Below, piece by piece: positions 24,817 to 33,135 of a stretch of 64,000 nt of DNA. Location: NCBI GenBank assembly GCA_902362805.1, contig CABIXY010000009.1:62001-126000 (forward strand), read 5' to 3'. Position 1 is the first letter of the stretch; the number at the start of each line of letters is the position of its first letter. The stretch comes from Eubacteriaceae bacterium (GTDB lineage Bacteria > Bacillota > Clostridia > Peptostreptococcales > Anaerovoracaceae). A model generated the notes under the pieces. That model was not told the origin of the DNA and made no database searches. It worked only from the letters and a program-made list of their open reading frames with translations. Position numbers and translations under genes: made by a program.

Positions 24817-24853
24817 CGCAGCCATTGACCTTCGAGTCCTTGGCTGCGTTTTT
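24817..24853 (+). terminator. Terminator after SSS operon
   Basis: CGCAGCCA (24817-24824) pairs with TGGCTGCG (24841-24848), followed by five T. It lies between convergent genes. Confidence 0.8.
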
Positions 24854-24876
24854 CTTTGTTATCCAGGGATTGTCCG

Positions 24877-25083
24877 CTAAAGAGAATCGTCTGTAACGGT
24901 GAATATCTCCTCAATTGTGACGCGAAATACGTTAGCTATATTCCAGGCAAGTACCAGGGAAGGATTATAACGCCCTTTTTCCAGGTTACCGATTGTTTCC
25001 CTCCGGACGCCCACTAATTTTGCCAGATCCTCCTGTTTCATATTCTCCCGTGCGCGAAATTCTTTTATCTTGTTTTTAATCAT
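24877..25083 (-). CDS. XRE-family small regulator (YozG-like)
   Basis: A 68-residue protein that is essentially a single Cro/C1 helix-turn-helix: IKEFRARENMKQEDLAKLVG, then VRRETIGNLEKGRYNPSL. It overlaps its upstream membrane-protein gene by four bases. Such pairs of a short XRE regulator and a DUF-type membrane protein are common in Firmicutes. It probably represses its own operon at the long palindrome just upstream of the membrane gene. Confidence 0.9.
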   Translation of the reverse strand: MIKNKIKEFRARENMKQEDLAKLVGVRRETIGNLEKGRYNPSLVLAWNIANVFRVTIEEIFTVTDDSL

Positions 25084-25442
25084 TTTTCAAGACCCCATTT
25101 TTCTTTCAATCCGAAAAAAGCGGTCGATAAGGCGTAGACTACAACCGCGACGCTCCATCCCCATGCAAAACCAGCCAATAAGGACTCGCTGGCAGTTTGA
25201 TTCTGCATGAAAAAGCTGATTAGGACAACGATTGCAGTGGCAATCATTCCGCAGTAAAAAGCCCGTGACGCAGATCGGTTCATATATTCTTCCAGCATCT
25301 CATCTGATTTTATAAAAAAGTATTCAAAATCTACGACAAAGGCGAAAAAAGCAAGAAAGCCTCTTTCCTCTGTAAATATGCCGATAAAGCCTAAGAGAGA
25401 GAGTAATCCCAGTGAACCATATAAATATTTGCGATGTTTCAT
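25080..25442 (-). CDS. Membrane protein paired with XRE regulator
   Basis: A 120-residue protein with about four hydrophobic helices (around residues 8-25, 27-45, 60-78 and 90-110). It is unknown beyond the usual pairing with a small XRE regulator, with which it shares an ATGA overlap. Ribosome site GGAGGATG precedes the ATG. A 15-bp-arm palindrome lies directly before it. Confidence 0.72.
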   Translation of the reverse strand: MKHRKYLYGSLGLLSLLGFIGIFTEERGFLAFFAFVVDFEYFFIKSDEMLEEYMNRSASRAFYCGMIATAIVVLISFFMQNQTASESLLAGFAWGWSVAVVVYALSTAFFGLKEKWGLEK

Positions 25443-25456
25443 AATTTCATCCTCCG

Positions 25457-25497
25457 ATGTGGTATATTTATAACTTTATGATATAAATATACCACAT
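25457..25497. promoter_or_regulatory. Operator palindrome of XRE/membrane operon
   Basis: Inverted repeat ATGTGGTATATTTAT ... ATAAATATACCACAT with perfect 15-base arms and an 11-base centre, starting 15 bases before the membrane-protein gene. Likely covers the promoter; probable autoregulatory site of the XRE protein. Confidence 0.65.
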
Positions 25498-25611
25498 TAC
25501 AGAATAAATGTCAATTTGAGAAGTCGAATTAGCAACTGCCAAAATGGTTCTCTTTTCATGGGGCTGAAAAAATGGTAAAATAAATACAACGAGCTTGGAA
25601 AAGGAGTCTTT

Positions 25612-27153
25612 ATGGAAGAACGGATTATCATCAAAAACGGACGCTGTATGACCATGGACGAAAGACAGACGGCGGACTGGATTGTTATAGAAGGAGAGCG
25701 GATTCTGGCAGTGGGTGACGGCGATGGCTGGCAGGAGTTTGCGCAAGGGATCCATCGTCTTATCGACGGGCAGCAGCGCACAGTATTGCCCGGTTTTATC
25801 GACAGCCATTTTCATATGGTCATTACCGGTTTAGCGGAGAACTTCGTCAATCTGGAAGGTGCAAGAAACTTTCGCAGCATCGGCCGCAGCATCAAAGCTG
25901 CTCGCGCAAAGAAAAAAGGGGAGCTGATCGTGGCAAAGTTTCTCGACGCTACTCGTCTGGAAGAAAAACGTCTGCCCGACCGCACGGTGCTGGACAGATA
26001 TTGCAACGATGCGCCGGTAGCAGTCTATTCTGCCGACTACCATGTACTGATTCTCAACACCTACGGGATATTGTACTTCAAAGTACCATTTACGCTGGAC
26101 GGAGTGGATTTGGACGAGAAGGGGATGCCGACCGGTATTTTCACCAACCAGGCGGGCTCCAGGCTGGACACCTTGATCTTCAATTCGTTCTCTGATGAAG
26201 ATATTGACGAGGCCGTGTCGAGTACCATGGACAAGATGCTGGGTTGTGGGATTACCACCATTGCAGCCATGGAGGGCGGCAATATGAATTTCGTCTTCGG
26301 CCAGGACAAGCAGTGTGAATTCATCTATCAGCACGGCAAAAAATATCCCATCGATATGGAGCTTTTCTATCAGACGACCAACGTGGACTATGTGATGGAA
26401 AAGGGACTAAAGAGGTTGGGTGGAAATCTCTATCTGGACGGAACCATGGGTGCGCGAACGGCTGCCTTGTCCTTCGATTACGCCGATGCCCCTGGCTGCA
26501 GAGGTTTGTTCTGTATCGACGAGAATTACCTCAAAGAAGTGGTCTGCCGTTGTTATGAGAAAAACCTGCAGGTCGCCCTCGACGCCATCGGTGATAGGGC
26601 CATTGAACTGGCTCTCGACGCTTTTGAACTGGCGATATCAAAGTTCGGACGCAAAGACCATCGAAGCCGCATTGAACACGCAGAACTGATTACAGAGGTA
26701 CAGATGAAGCGAGCTGCAGATCTTGGAGTCATTCTCTCCATGACGCCGGCTTACGAGGGTATCTGGGGAGAGAAAGGCGGTATGTACGAGCAGCGGCTGG
26801 GCGGCCATTATGGCAGATCCAACCAGTTCCGGCAGATCTTTGACAGCGGTATCATCGTCTGCGGTGGCTCTGACAGTGACATCACCGATCCCAACCCTAT
26901 GGTCGGTATTCACGATGCAGTCAATCATCCTGTCTGCTGCCACCGGGTCAGCCTGGAAGAGGCCCTTAGGATGTACACCATTCACGGCGCTTACGCACTG
27001 TTCAAGGAACATGAAATCGGCAGTCTGACTCCTGGCAAGCTAGCAGATGTGATTATTTTGGAGCAGGATATAGCAAAGCTTTTGCCGGATAGGTTGAAGA
27101 CGGTGAAGACGGCTGTAACGATAAAGCGTGGAAAAGTCATGGTTGAAGGGTGA
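25612..27153 (+). CDS. YtcJ-like amidohydrolase, second copy
   Basis: A 513-residue amidohydrolase-3 family enzyme. The metal pair H-x-H is in LPGFIDSHFHM; further conserved stretches are YLDGTMGARTAAL, ALDAIGDRAIE, RIEHAELI and GGSDSDITDPNP. Compared with the paralogue at 14180, the residue aligned with the lysine of KLFKDG is asparagine (NLYLDG), so metal ligation or substrate preference may differ. No signal peptide. Ribosome site AAAAGGAG. It ends five bases before the BTAD regulator start, so the two may be co-transcribed. Confidence 0.87.
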   Translation: MEERIIIKNGRCMTMDERQTADWIVIEGERILAVGDGDGWQEFAQGIHRLIDGQQRTVLPGFIDSHFHMVITGLAENFVNLEGARNFRSIGRSIKAARAKKKGELIVAKFLDATRLEEKRLPDRTVLDRYCNDAPVAVYSADYHVLILNTYGILYFKVPFTLDGVDLDEKGMPTGIFTNQAGSRLDTLIFNSFSDEDIDEAVSSTMDKMLGCGITTIAAMEGGNMNFVFGQDKQCEFIYQHGKKYPIDMELFYQTTNVDYVMEKGLKRLGGNLYLDGTMGARTAALSFDYADAPGCRGLFCIDENYLKEVVCRCYEKNLQVALDAIGDRAIELALDAFELAISKFGRKDHRSRIEHAELITEVQMKRAADLGVILSMTPAYEGIWGEKGGMYEQRLGGHYGRSNQFRQIFDSGIIVCGGSDSDITDPNPMVGIHDAVNHPVCCHRVSLEEALRMYTIHGAYALFKEHEIGSLTPGKLADVIILEQDIAKLLPDRLKTVKTAVTIKRGKVMVEG

Positions 27154-27157
27154 AGAC

Positions 27158-28264
27158 ATGTTGGAATTGAAGTTTTTAGGCCAAGTCAAAATCAGGCTGG
27201 ACGATCAGGACATCAGCAGCAAAATCAGCAGTAAAAGTGCAGCATTGCTGGCTATTTTGCTGCTGCAGGAACAGAAAAAAATCGACCGCGATATACTGGC
27301 CGGTTATCTTTGGCCCGAAAGTGCAGAAGACGCTGCCAAGTATAATCTCAGATATAACCTTTGGCAGCTCAAGAAGCTGCTTTATTCTGCGGTGCAGGAA
27401 GAGAGTTTTCTGATCGTCACCAAAACCACCTGCCAGGTCAACGAACGGTTCCTCTACCGCTGCGACCTCTGTGAGGCACTGCGTTTGGACATTGCCTCCG
27501 AAGGAGATGTGGCGAAGCTGGAGCATGTCAGACAAATCACACGGGAGGACTTTTTCAGAGGTCAGTATTTTGCCGGCTGCGACGAGTTGGAGGAACTGAT
27601 CATCATGCAGCGTTACTGCCTGGAAAACAAGCGGCTGGCGTTGCTGAAAAAACTGGTGGAGATTTATGGGGAAAAGGGGCAGGATGCCCTTTGCTTATCC
27701 GCTTTGCAGGATTTGGAGGAAATCGATCCCTATGACGAGGCGGCTGCGGAGAGACGCATCGGCATTCTGATCGAACAGGGAAATTATAACGAAGCGGTCA
27801 GATATTATCAAAACTTCTATAATAAGCTGGCGGTGGATATCGGCGTGCAGCCTTCAGACGCTTTGAAGAAACTGATCGGGGGAATCGGGAAGCGGGAAGC
27901 ATCCCGCTCTGTTGTCAGAATTGAAACCTGTTGTCTGCAATCTGTCGACTGTTTCTGGATGTCTGATGTATTAAAGCAGCTGATGGAAGAGGGGAGCCTT
28001 TGTTTCAGCGACTACCTTTCTGCAGAAATGCTCTCGGACCTTTCTCATATCCAGCGCCGTCTGGGAAGACCGTCTGTGCCTCCGTCTCTGGCGGTCGTTG
28101 CAGATGCATTTATGGATCTGATCAAAGGGATTACAGATGGCGGCAACCGGCTGGAGATCGCCGTGCACGACCTCAACTCTATAGATGCGGTTTCGCGGGA
28201 TGTTCTGCAGCTTCTCAAGAGGACCTGCGGAGAAATGCTGGAAATCATCGAGGTGAAGGAGTAA
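27158..28264 (+). CDS. BTAD-domain (SARP-like) transcriptional regulator
   Basis: A 368-residue protein with an OmpR/SARP-type winged helix (residues 1-90; LELKFLGQVKIRL, LAGYLWPES, NLRYNLWQLKKLL) and a bacterial transcriptional activation domain of TPR-like helices (95-245; ends YNEAVRYYQNFYNKLAVDIG followed by VQPSDALKKL). Unlike large SARP/LAL proteins it has no ATPase. The last 110 residues are unassigned. The start at ATG 27158 follows AAGGGTGAAG; a GTG ten codons earlier overlaps the amidohydrolase gene. It may control the preceding amidohydrolase gene. Confidence 0.83.
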   Translation: MLELKFLGQVKIRLDDQDISSKISSKSAALLAILLLQEQKKIDRDILAGYLWPESAEDAAKYNLRYNLWQLKKLLYSAVQEESFLIVTKTTCQVNERFLYRCDLCEALRLDIASEGDVAKLEHVRQITREDFFRGQYFAGCDELEELIIMQRYCLENKRLALLKKLVEIYGEKGQDALCLSALQDLEEIDPYDEAAAERRIGILIEQGNYNEAVRYYQNFYNKLAVDIGVQPSDALKKLIGGIGKREASRSVVRIETCCLQSVDCFWMSDVLKQLMEEGSLCFSDYLSAEMLSDLSHIQRRLGRPSVPPSLAVVADAFMDLIKGITDGGNRLEIAVHDLNSIDAVSRDVLQLLKRTCGEMLEIIEVKE

Positions 28265-28359
28265 AAGCACAGGGTAAGAAATGACGCTTCTCGTTGCAAT
28301 GACGAGAGGCGAGGATTATGATGATGTTGTAGAATTTTGTCGTGTGGGAGGTGCTTTGT

Positions 28360-29127
28360 ATGCTTGGTGCGATCATTGGCGATATTGTCGGCTCCGTATA
28401 TGAGTTTGACAACATCAAAACAAAAGATTTTCCGCTTTTTCGGGAGGACTGCCGGTTTACGGACGATACCGTCATGACCATAGCAGTCAGAAATGCGCTG
28501 CGGATATATGACAAAGAAAAGGATATCCAGGTCTTTCAGGCGGCTCTGATCTCTGAAATGCAGCGGCTGGGGCGGAAGTATGCAGATCTCGGTTACGGGG
28601 GGCGATTTGCAAAGTGGCTGTGGATGGAGGATCCCAAGCCCTACGGCAGCTATGGCAATGGCGCTGCCATGCGGGTTTCTCCAGTGGGCGAGTATGCTTC
28701 GTCATTAGAGGAGGCGCTGAAGCTGGCCAAGGCCTCGGCTGTGGTGAGCCATGACCACCCGGAGGGCATCAAAGGCGCGCAGGCAGCAGCGGCGGCAGTC
28801 TTTCTCGCCCGCCAGGAAGGCTGGGGCAAAGTGCGAATCAGGAATTTTATTGAAGGTGAATTCTATTCTCTAAATTTTACTTTAGATGAAATCAGGGAGA
28901 CCTATGCCTTTGACGTGTGCTGTCAGGGCAGCGTGCCCCAGGCGCTCGCGTGCTTTTTCGAAGGAGAGTCCTTTGAGGACGTCATTCGCAACTGCATTTC
29001 CATCGGTGGTGACTGCGATACCATAGCGGCTATAGCCGGCGGCATTGCTGAAGGGTACTTTGGCATACCCGATGAAATCATAGAAGGGGCTAGAACGTAT
29101 TTAGTGGAGATAGAGGGGGAGATGTAA
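28360..29127 (+). CDS. ADP-ribosylglycohydrolase (ARH family)
   Basis: A 255-residue enzyme of the DraG/ARH fold. The two dinuclear-metal motifs are present: FTDDTVMT near the N-terminus and GGDCDTIAAIAGGIAEGYFG near the C-terminus. YGNGAAMRVSPVGEY and SHDHPEG are other family signatures. It removes ADP-ribose from modified protein, nucleic acid or small molecules in the cytosol. Start ATG 28360 follows GGAGGTG. It is the last intact gene before the accessory island; no ADP-ribosyltransferase partner is visible. Confidence 0.92.
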   Translation: MLGAIIGDIVGSVYEFDNIKTKDFPLFREDCRFTDDTVMTIAVRNALRIYDKEKDIQVFQAALISEMQRLGRKYADLGYGGRFAKWLWMEDPKPYGSYGNGAAMRVSPVGEYASSLEEALKLAKASAVVSHDHPEGIKGAQAAAAAVFLARQEGWGKVRIRNFIEGEFYSLNFTLDEIRETYAFDVCCQGSVPQALACFFEGESFEDVIRNCISIGGDCDTIAAIAGGIAEGYFGIPDEIIEGARTYLVEIEGEM

Positions 29128-29489
29128 AAAGAAAAGGCATCATTTAACGAAAATATTGCTTAATAGTTTTGCAGTGTTTATATATATTGAGGTCTGCTGT
29201 TTGATGTCGTGGATGGAGAAATAAATATACGCATAAGGCTTGAAATCAGGGCGTTTCAAAAAATAGACTACGATTTTTGAGCGTATTGAACTCATACGAT
29301 TGCCTGTAAAATCAACGTCTGGGAACATATCAGTGTGGATAGTTGAGTAAACAGAATGAATATTAGGTAGGTTGTGGAGATAGGATTGATATTTACCAGG
29401 TTGAGTAGACAGTATTGTTAAAATGGACTAATCACTATGCGAAGAAAAGAAACTTATGATAAGTAGGCACGAAGTAGAGGAGGAGAAAT
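29128..29489. other. Gene-poor left flank of accessory island
   Basis: AT-rich. A 62-codon minus-strand frame (29140-29328) has no convincing ribosome site; I cannot assign it. GTTGAGTAAACAG and GTTGAGTAGACAG recur about 60 bases apart, and the stretch at 29399-29439 resembles 33425-33497 (see findings). Probably debris of the mobile element. Confidence 0.4.
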
Positions 29490-30405
29490 GTGTGGGAAAA
29501 TTCAAGAATACACTACATACCTCCGATTCCAAAGAGGGAAGAGAAAGTGGGTGTCTATTGCCGTGTCAGTACGAACAGCGCAGAACAACTTCAAAGCCTG
29601 CAAGCTCAGGTATCTCATTTGACAAAACTGACAGCAGCTATGCCTCAATGGCTTCGGGCAGACGTTTATATAGACATTGCCACTAGCAAAACAGGTTCGT
29701 CACGAAAAGAATTCAATCGTATGTTGGAGGATGGTAAGGCTCATAAATTGAATATTATTCTGACAAAGAGTATCAGCAGGTTTGGAAGAGATACAGTTGA
29801 AATAATGGATGCACTGAACCAATTAAAGCAGCTTGGTGTGAGAGTAATATTTGAACAGGAAGAACTGGACACGGTAAAGACGGAGAGTGATTTGATGATT
29901 GCGATTATTGAATCCTTGGCGCAGGCAGAGAATGAATCAAGAAGTGATAATATTAAAATGGGCATTAAATATCGTGCTACCGCTGGAACATCGAAGCTGT
30001 ATGATAGAAAGTGGCATGGGTACAAGCAGTAAATTGATTGTTGATGAAAAAACAACAGAGAAAGTTAGGCTGATTTTTGATTTGTATCTTGACGGGCAAA
30101 ACATTTTGGGGATTATTTAGGAACTTGAAAAGCGGAAAATACCATCGCCTACCGGGAATGTAAGGTAGTGTAAGAGAACGATTGATGTTATGCTTAGTAA
30201 TGAGAAATACACAGGGAATGTTAAACTTTTGAAATCTGGAAATAGTAAAGTGCATTATTTGTCATCGGATAATAATCCGGTGATAATAACGAAGGAAGTT
30301 TTTGAGGCAGTGCAGATGGAAAAGAAGCGGAGGAGTAATGTTGTTAAAAGTGAATGTGGGAGTCAAAGGAAAAGTAGAAAGTTTAGTTTAAAGAAAGAAA
30401 ACTGA
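29490..30405 (+). pseudogene. Decayed large serine recombinase
   Basis: The first 180 codons carry a serine-recombinase catalytic domain: VGVYCRVSTNSAEQLQSLQAQ with the nucleophile serine, ILTKSISRFGRDTVEIMDAL, and SLAQAENESRSDNIKMGIK. The frame then stops at about 30030 and the continuation (KLIVDEKTTEKVRLIFDLYL) is in another frame. That frame has two nonsense codons, at about 30118 (before ELEKRKIPSP) and at 30166 where a W of the W-C-K-R-T-I motif has become TAG. The recombinase core then resumes (MLSNEKYTGNVKLLKSG) and ends near 30405. So one frameshift and two stops make it inactive; it probably once mobilised the island to its right. The C-terminal zinc-ribbon/coiled-coil part is also shortened. 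Confidence 0.88.
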
Positions 30406-30440
30406 GAATCAAAAAAATTGCATTTTGGAGGAATAATGTT

Positions 30441-30992
30441 ATGGAAACTGACAATGCAAATTTAAAAAAAACGACCGAAATTAAGCAAGTGTTTTTAGCT
30501 AGTGCTATTTCAGATATATCTTCTTATATTCAATTGTCTGACACGAAAGTTTCAATAATTATGGCTGCAATGGTTGCACTTGTGGCTGCTGCTATTTCTT
30601 GCTATGAACCACTCGCATACGCTTTAGGTAATATTAAGCCATGTAGTTGGCTGGGTGCTGCTATCATTTTTTTAAGTGCCTTGCTTTTTATAAGCGTTGT
30701 TGCAGTATTCGTATTTGGTATACTAACAATCAGAGGGCATTCTTCAAATATCAGATACAAATCAAAGTGGTTTTTAACTCAATCAACGAAAGAATATTCT
30801 TTTGATGTATACAAAAGAGATGTTCAAGAAATGACAGATGAAGAGATAATTGAAAACATGTCGGCCGAACTTTATAAATTAAATGATATTAATCGACAGA
30901 AGTTAAGAACAAATAGATGGGTAATTCGTTCTTTCTCTTCGACGTTAATAACCGCAGGGATTATATGTATTTTAATTATAATTTTCGGATAA
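30441..30992 (+). CDS. Pycsar-type transmembrane effector (PycTM-like)
   Basis: A 183-residue protein with two adjacent membrane helices (about 37-56 and 70-96), a soluble segment of 65 residues, and a C-terminal third helix (163-182). The N-terminal SDTKVSIIMAAMVAL resembles the D-x-K-A-x-x-L-L motif at helix 1 of DUF5706 (Pycsar effector) proteins. The central YKRDVQEMTDEEIIENMSAE followed by INRQKLRTNRW resembles the conserved helix before the last membrane segment in that family. Family knowledge: PycTM proteins respond to cCMP or cUMP and damage the membrane on infection. It stands directly before two nucleotide cyclases, as expected for such a system. Ribosome site GGAGG. Family call by motif and context, not by search. 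Confidence 0.72.
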   Translation: METDNANLKKTTEIKQVFLASAISDISSYIQLSDTKVSIIMAAMVALVAAAISCYEPLAYALGNIKPCSWLGAAIIFLSALLFISVVAVFVFGILTIRGHSSNIRYKSKWFLTQSTKEYSFDVYKRDVQEMTDEEIIENMSAELYKLNDINRQKLRTNRWVIRSFSSTLITAGIICILIIIFG

Positions 30993-31006
30993 TAGGAGGG
31001 GGAAAT

Positions 31007-31735
31007 ATGGCTATTGATGTTAATACCATATATCGCAGTACATATAAACATTATTTGCAAGCTAAAGGCAATATCATCGAAAAAGCTATGTTTGAGCATC
31101 GTGCAGATGCCATTTCGGATGTGATTCCGGGATTTAATGCAGACAAACTTGAATTCGGTTCATATGATAAAGAAAATTTTGCGGTATTATTTGTAGACAT
31201 GCGCCGTTCTACTCAACGTGCCCAAAAAGTAGGCGCTGAAAAAACATTCTTGACAATGCATGTGTTTCTTACTGCTCTCTTAGAAGTAGTAAAACATTAC
31301 CACGGAAAAGTAATAGATATCATGGGTGATGGCATGATGGTATTTTGGGGTGGAAGTGTTGCACGAGAGGAAGACAACATGGTTAAATCACTTGCGGTTC
31401 AGAATGCTGGATTATGCGGCCGTGATATGCTGAAGATTCGTGAGTCTGTTATTAATCGCATTATTGAAGAAGAAAAGCTTGGATCCAAAATAAGTATAGG
31501 TATTGGTGTTACCTTTGACAGTGTAATAGTTACCAAAATAGGAATTGCAGATTCTTATGATGTTAAAGCATTTGGAGATTGTATTAATGTTGCTTCTCAT
31601 TATGCGAACGAAACTGAGAATCGGGTAAAAGTCTCTAAAAAGGTAAAAAACGAGTGGCCTTCAAGCAAAGGGGGAGGCATTCGGTTTACTTCAGCTGGAA
31701 GTGATGGAGCATATTATCTTGAGTCAGGGTGCTAA
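31007..31735 (+). CDS. Class III nucleotide cyclase, first copy (PycC-like)
   Basis: A 242-residue soluble protein made of one class III cyclase domain (residues 55-205). Metal-binding aspartates are D64 in LFVDMRRST and D108 in IMGDGMMVF. The transition-state asparagine is N194 in FGDCINVAS; the arginine expected four residues later (N-x-A-A-R) is H198. Stand-alone cyclases of this kind, next to a TM effector, are the hallmark of Pycsar immunity, where they make cCMP or cUMP. There is no HAMP, PAS or membrane domain. It is 14 bases downstream of the effector gene with an AGGAGGG ribosome site, and the second cyclase follows directly. Confidence 0.82.
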   Translation: MAIDVNTIYRSTYKHYLQAKGNIIEKAMFEHRADAISDVIPGFNADKLEFGSYDKENFAVLFVDMRRSTQRAQKVGAEKTFLTMHVFLTALLEVVKHYHGKVIDIMGDGMMVFWGGSVAREEDNMVKSLAVQNAGLCGRDMLKIRESVINRIIEEEKLGSKISIGIGVTFDSVIVTKIGIADSYDVKAFGDCINVASHYANETENRVKVSKKVKNEWPSSKGGGIRFTSAGSDGAYYLESGC

Positions 31736-31752
31736 TGTCAGGAGACATATAT

Positions 31753-33135
31753 ATGAGTGAAGACAAAATCAAAAAAAATGAACTAGACTTATTATCGTCA
31801 GCGATAAACAGAATTATTTCATCAGAAGTACTTGAAAAATCCATGTCAGATCAGTTGCCCTTGACTGATAATTTATCAGACTCAAATAAAATATACCATG
31901 GAAAAGTTTCCGTACTTTTTGTCGATATGCGCGAATCCACAAAATTGCCAGAAAAATTTAGTGGTATTCAATTGGTGAAAATTTATAGAAGCTATATCCG
32001 AACAGTTGTCCAGGCCATTCGATATTCAGGTGGAGTTGTACGAGATTTCATGGGCGATGGTGTTCTTGCAGTTTTTGTAGATAACGAAGAAGGAAAATCT
32101 GAAGATAAATCTGTTCGAGCTGCAAGATATATTACTACTGCTATCGATAAATTCCTTAATCCTTTATTAGAGCAAGGAATGAAACATCGAATTTCTTGTG
32201 GCATAGGAATACATACCGGAGAAATTTCGATTTCAAAAGTGGGTATGAAGGGAAAGGAACAGCAAGATGACGCAGAAAGCGAATTTGGTATTGCTTGGAT
32301 TGGCAATAGTACAAATATGGCTTGCAAATACAGCGGTGCTGTGGATAATGGGACGATCTTTATAAGCACATCAACATATTCTGCACTTTCCGATATTGCT
32401 GAAAAACAAAAATGGGAAAGCATTGAGTTATCCAAGGGTGGTAATGTGTTAGGTGGCTATATAGCTAAGCAGTACTATTTGTCGCTAGATATTGATACAA
32501 ATATTGAGCCTTGTCCTGCCGGAAAGAGCAATATAATATTAAATTTGGCAGACGAACTAAAAAGGGAATATCTAAAGCAAATGGCTGATATAGAAAGAAA
32601 GGCTGAAGAATTCGGAAAAAGGGAACAGTCTATGCAGGACAAAGAACGTCAACTTAATAAAAAAGCAACAGAAATAAATCAAAAGGTTAAAGAAAATATT
32701 GATAAAGAACGAAGTATTATTGAACAGGAGTACCAGTTCTATTGTGAGGTATTAGGTAGTGGACACTGTAAAGAAGCTTATGTTAAAGAGATGGGAAAAG
32801 AGTTTTGGGAAAATAATTTAAATAAGGCTCTTTTAGCAGGACATAAAATTGGAAAAAGTGAATATGAGATAAAACAAGAAGTTAGCTATGCAATGGTAAG
32901 TATTTATGAAGATTTAGAACTATATGACAAAGCATATGAATTTTTAGTGGAACAAGCTGAGGGGTATCCATGGTTGCATCTGTTTACCGTTCAGAATATT
33001 GTCAAGAAGATTGGTTATTGTGATAGATTGAAGTCGGCACTTTACAGTCGACTTGTAAAAGACGATTTGTCAGCAGAAAATAGAGAAAAATTTGAAGAAA
33101 TAAAAAATTGGTTGGTATTTGATTATGAGAACTGA
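31753..33135 (+). CDS. Class III nucleotide cyclase, second copy, with coiled-coil and helical C-terminus
   Basis: A 460-residue protein. Cyclase domain at about 50-245 with metal aspartates D58 (LFVDMREST) and D102 (FMGDGVLAVF), the conserved GIGIHTGE, and WIGNSTNMACKY giving N188 and, at the usual arginine position, K192. It is followed by a coiled coil rich in E and K (about 265-330) and then a helical, TPR-like region to the end. It shares only motif-level similarity with the first cyclase. The start is ATG 31753, seven bases after CAGGAGA; earlier in-frame starts overlap the first cyclase gene. The C-terminal part may be a sensor or oligomerisation module. Confidence 0.82.
   Translation: MSEDKIKKNELDLLSSAINRIISSEVLEKSMSDQLPLTDNLSDSNKIYHGKVSVLFVDMRESTKLPEKFSGIQLVKIYRSYIRTVVQAIRYSGGVVRDFMGDGVLAVFVDNEEGKSEDKSVRAARYITTAIDKFLNPLLEQGMKHRISCGIGIHTGEISISKVGMKGKEQQDDAESEFGIAWIGNSTNMACKYSGAVDNGTIFISTSTYSALSDIAEKQKWESIELSKGGNVLGGYIAKQYYLSLDIDTNIEPCPAGKSNIILNLADELKREYLKQMADIERKAEEFGKREQSMQDKERQLNKKATEINQKVKENIDKERSIIEQEYQFYCEVLGSGHCKEAYVKEMGKEFWENNLNKALLAGHKIGKSEYEIKQEVSYAMVSIYEDLELYDKAYEFLVEQAEGYPWLHLFTVQNIVKKIGYCDRLKSALYSRLVKDDLSAENREKFEEIKNWLVFDYEN

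Noticed and set aside
27128..28264. Longer form of the BTAD regulator starting at GTG 27128
   Set aside because: It would overlap the amidohydrolase gene and lacks a ribosome site, whereas ATG 27158 has one at the proper distance.
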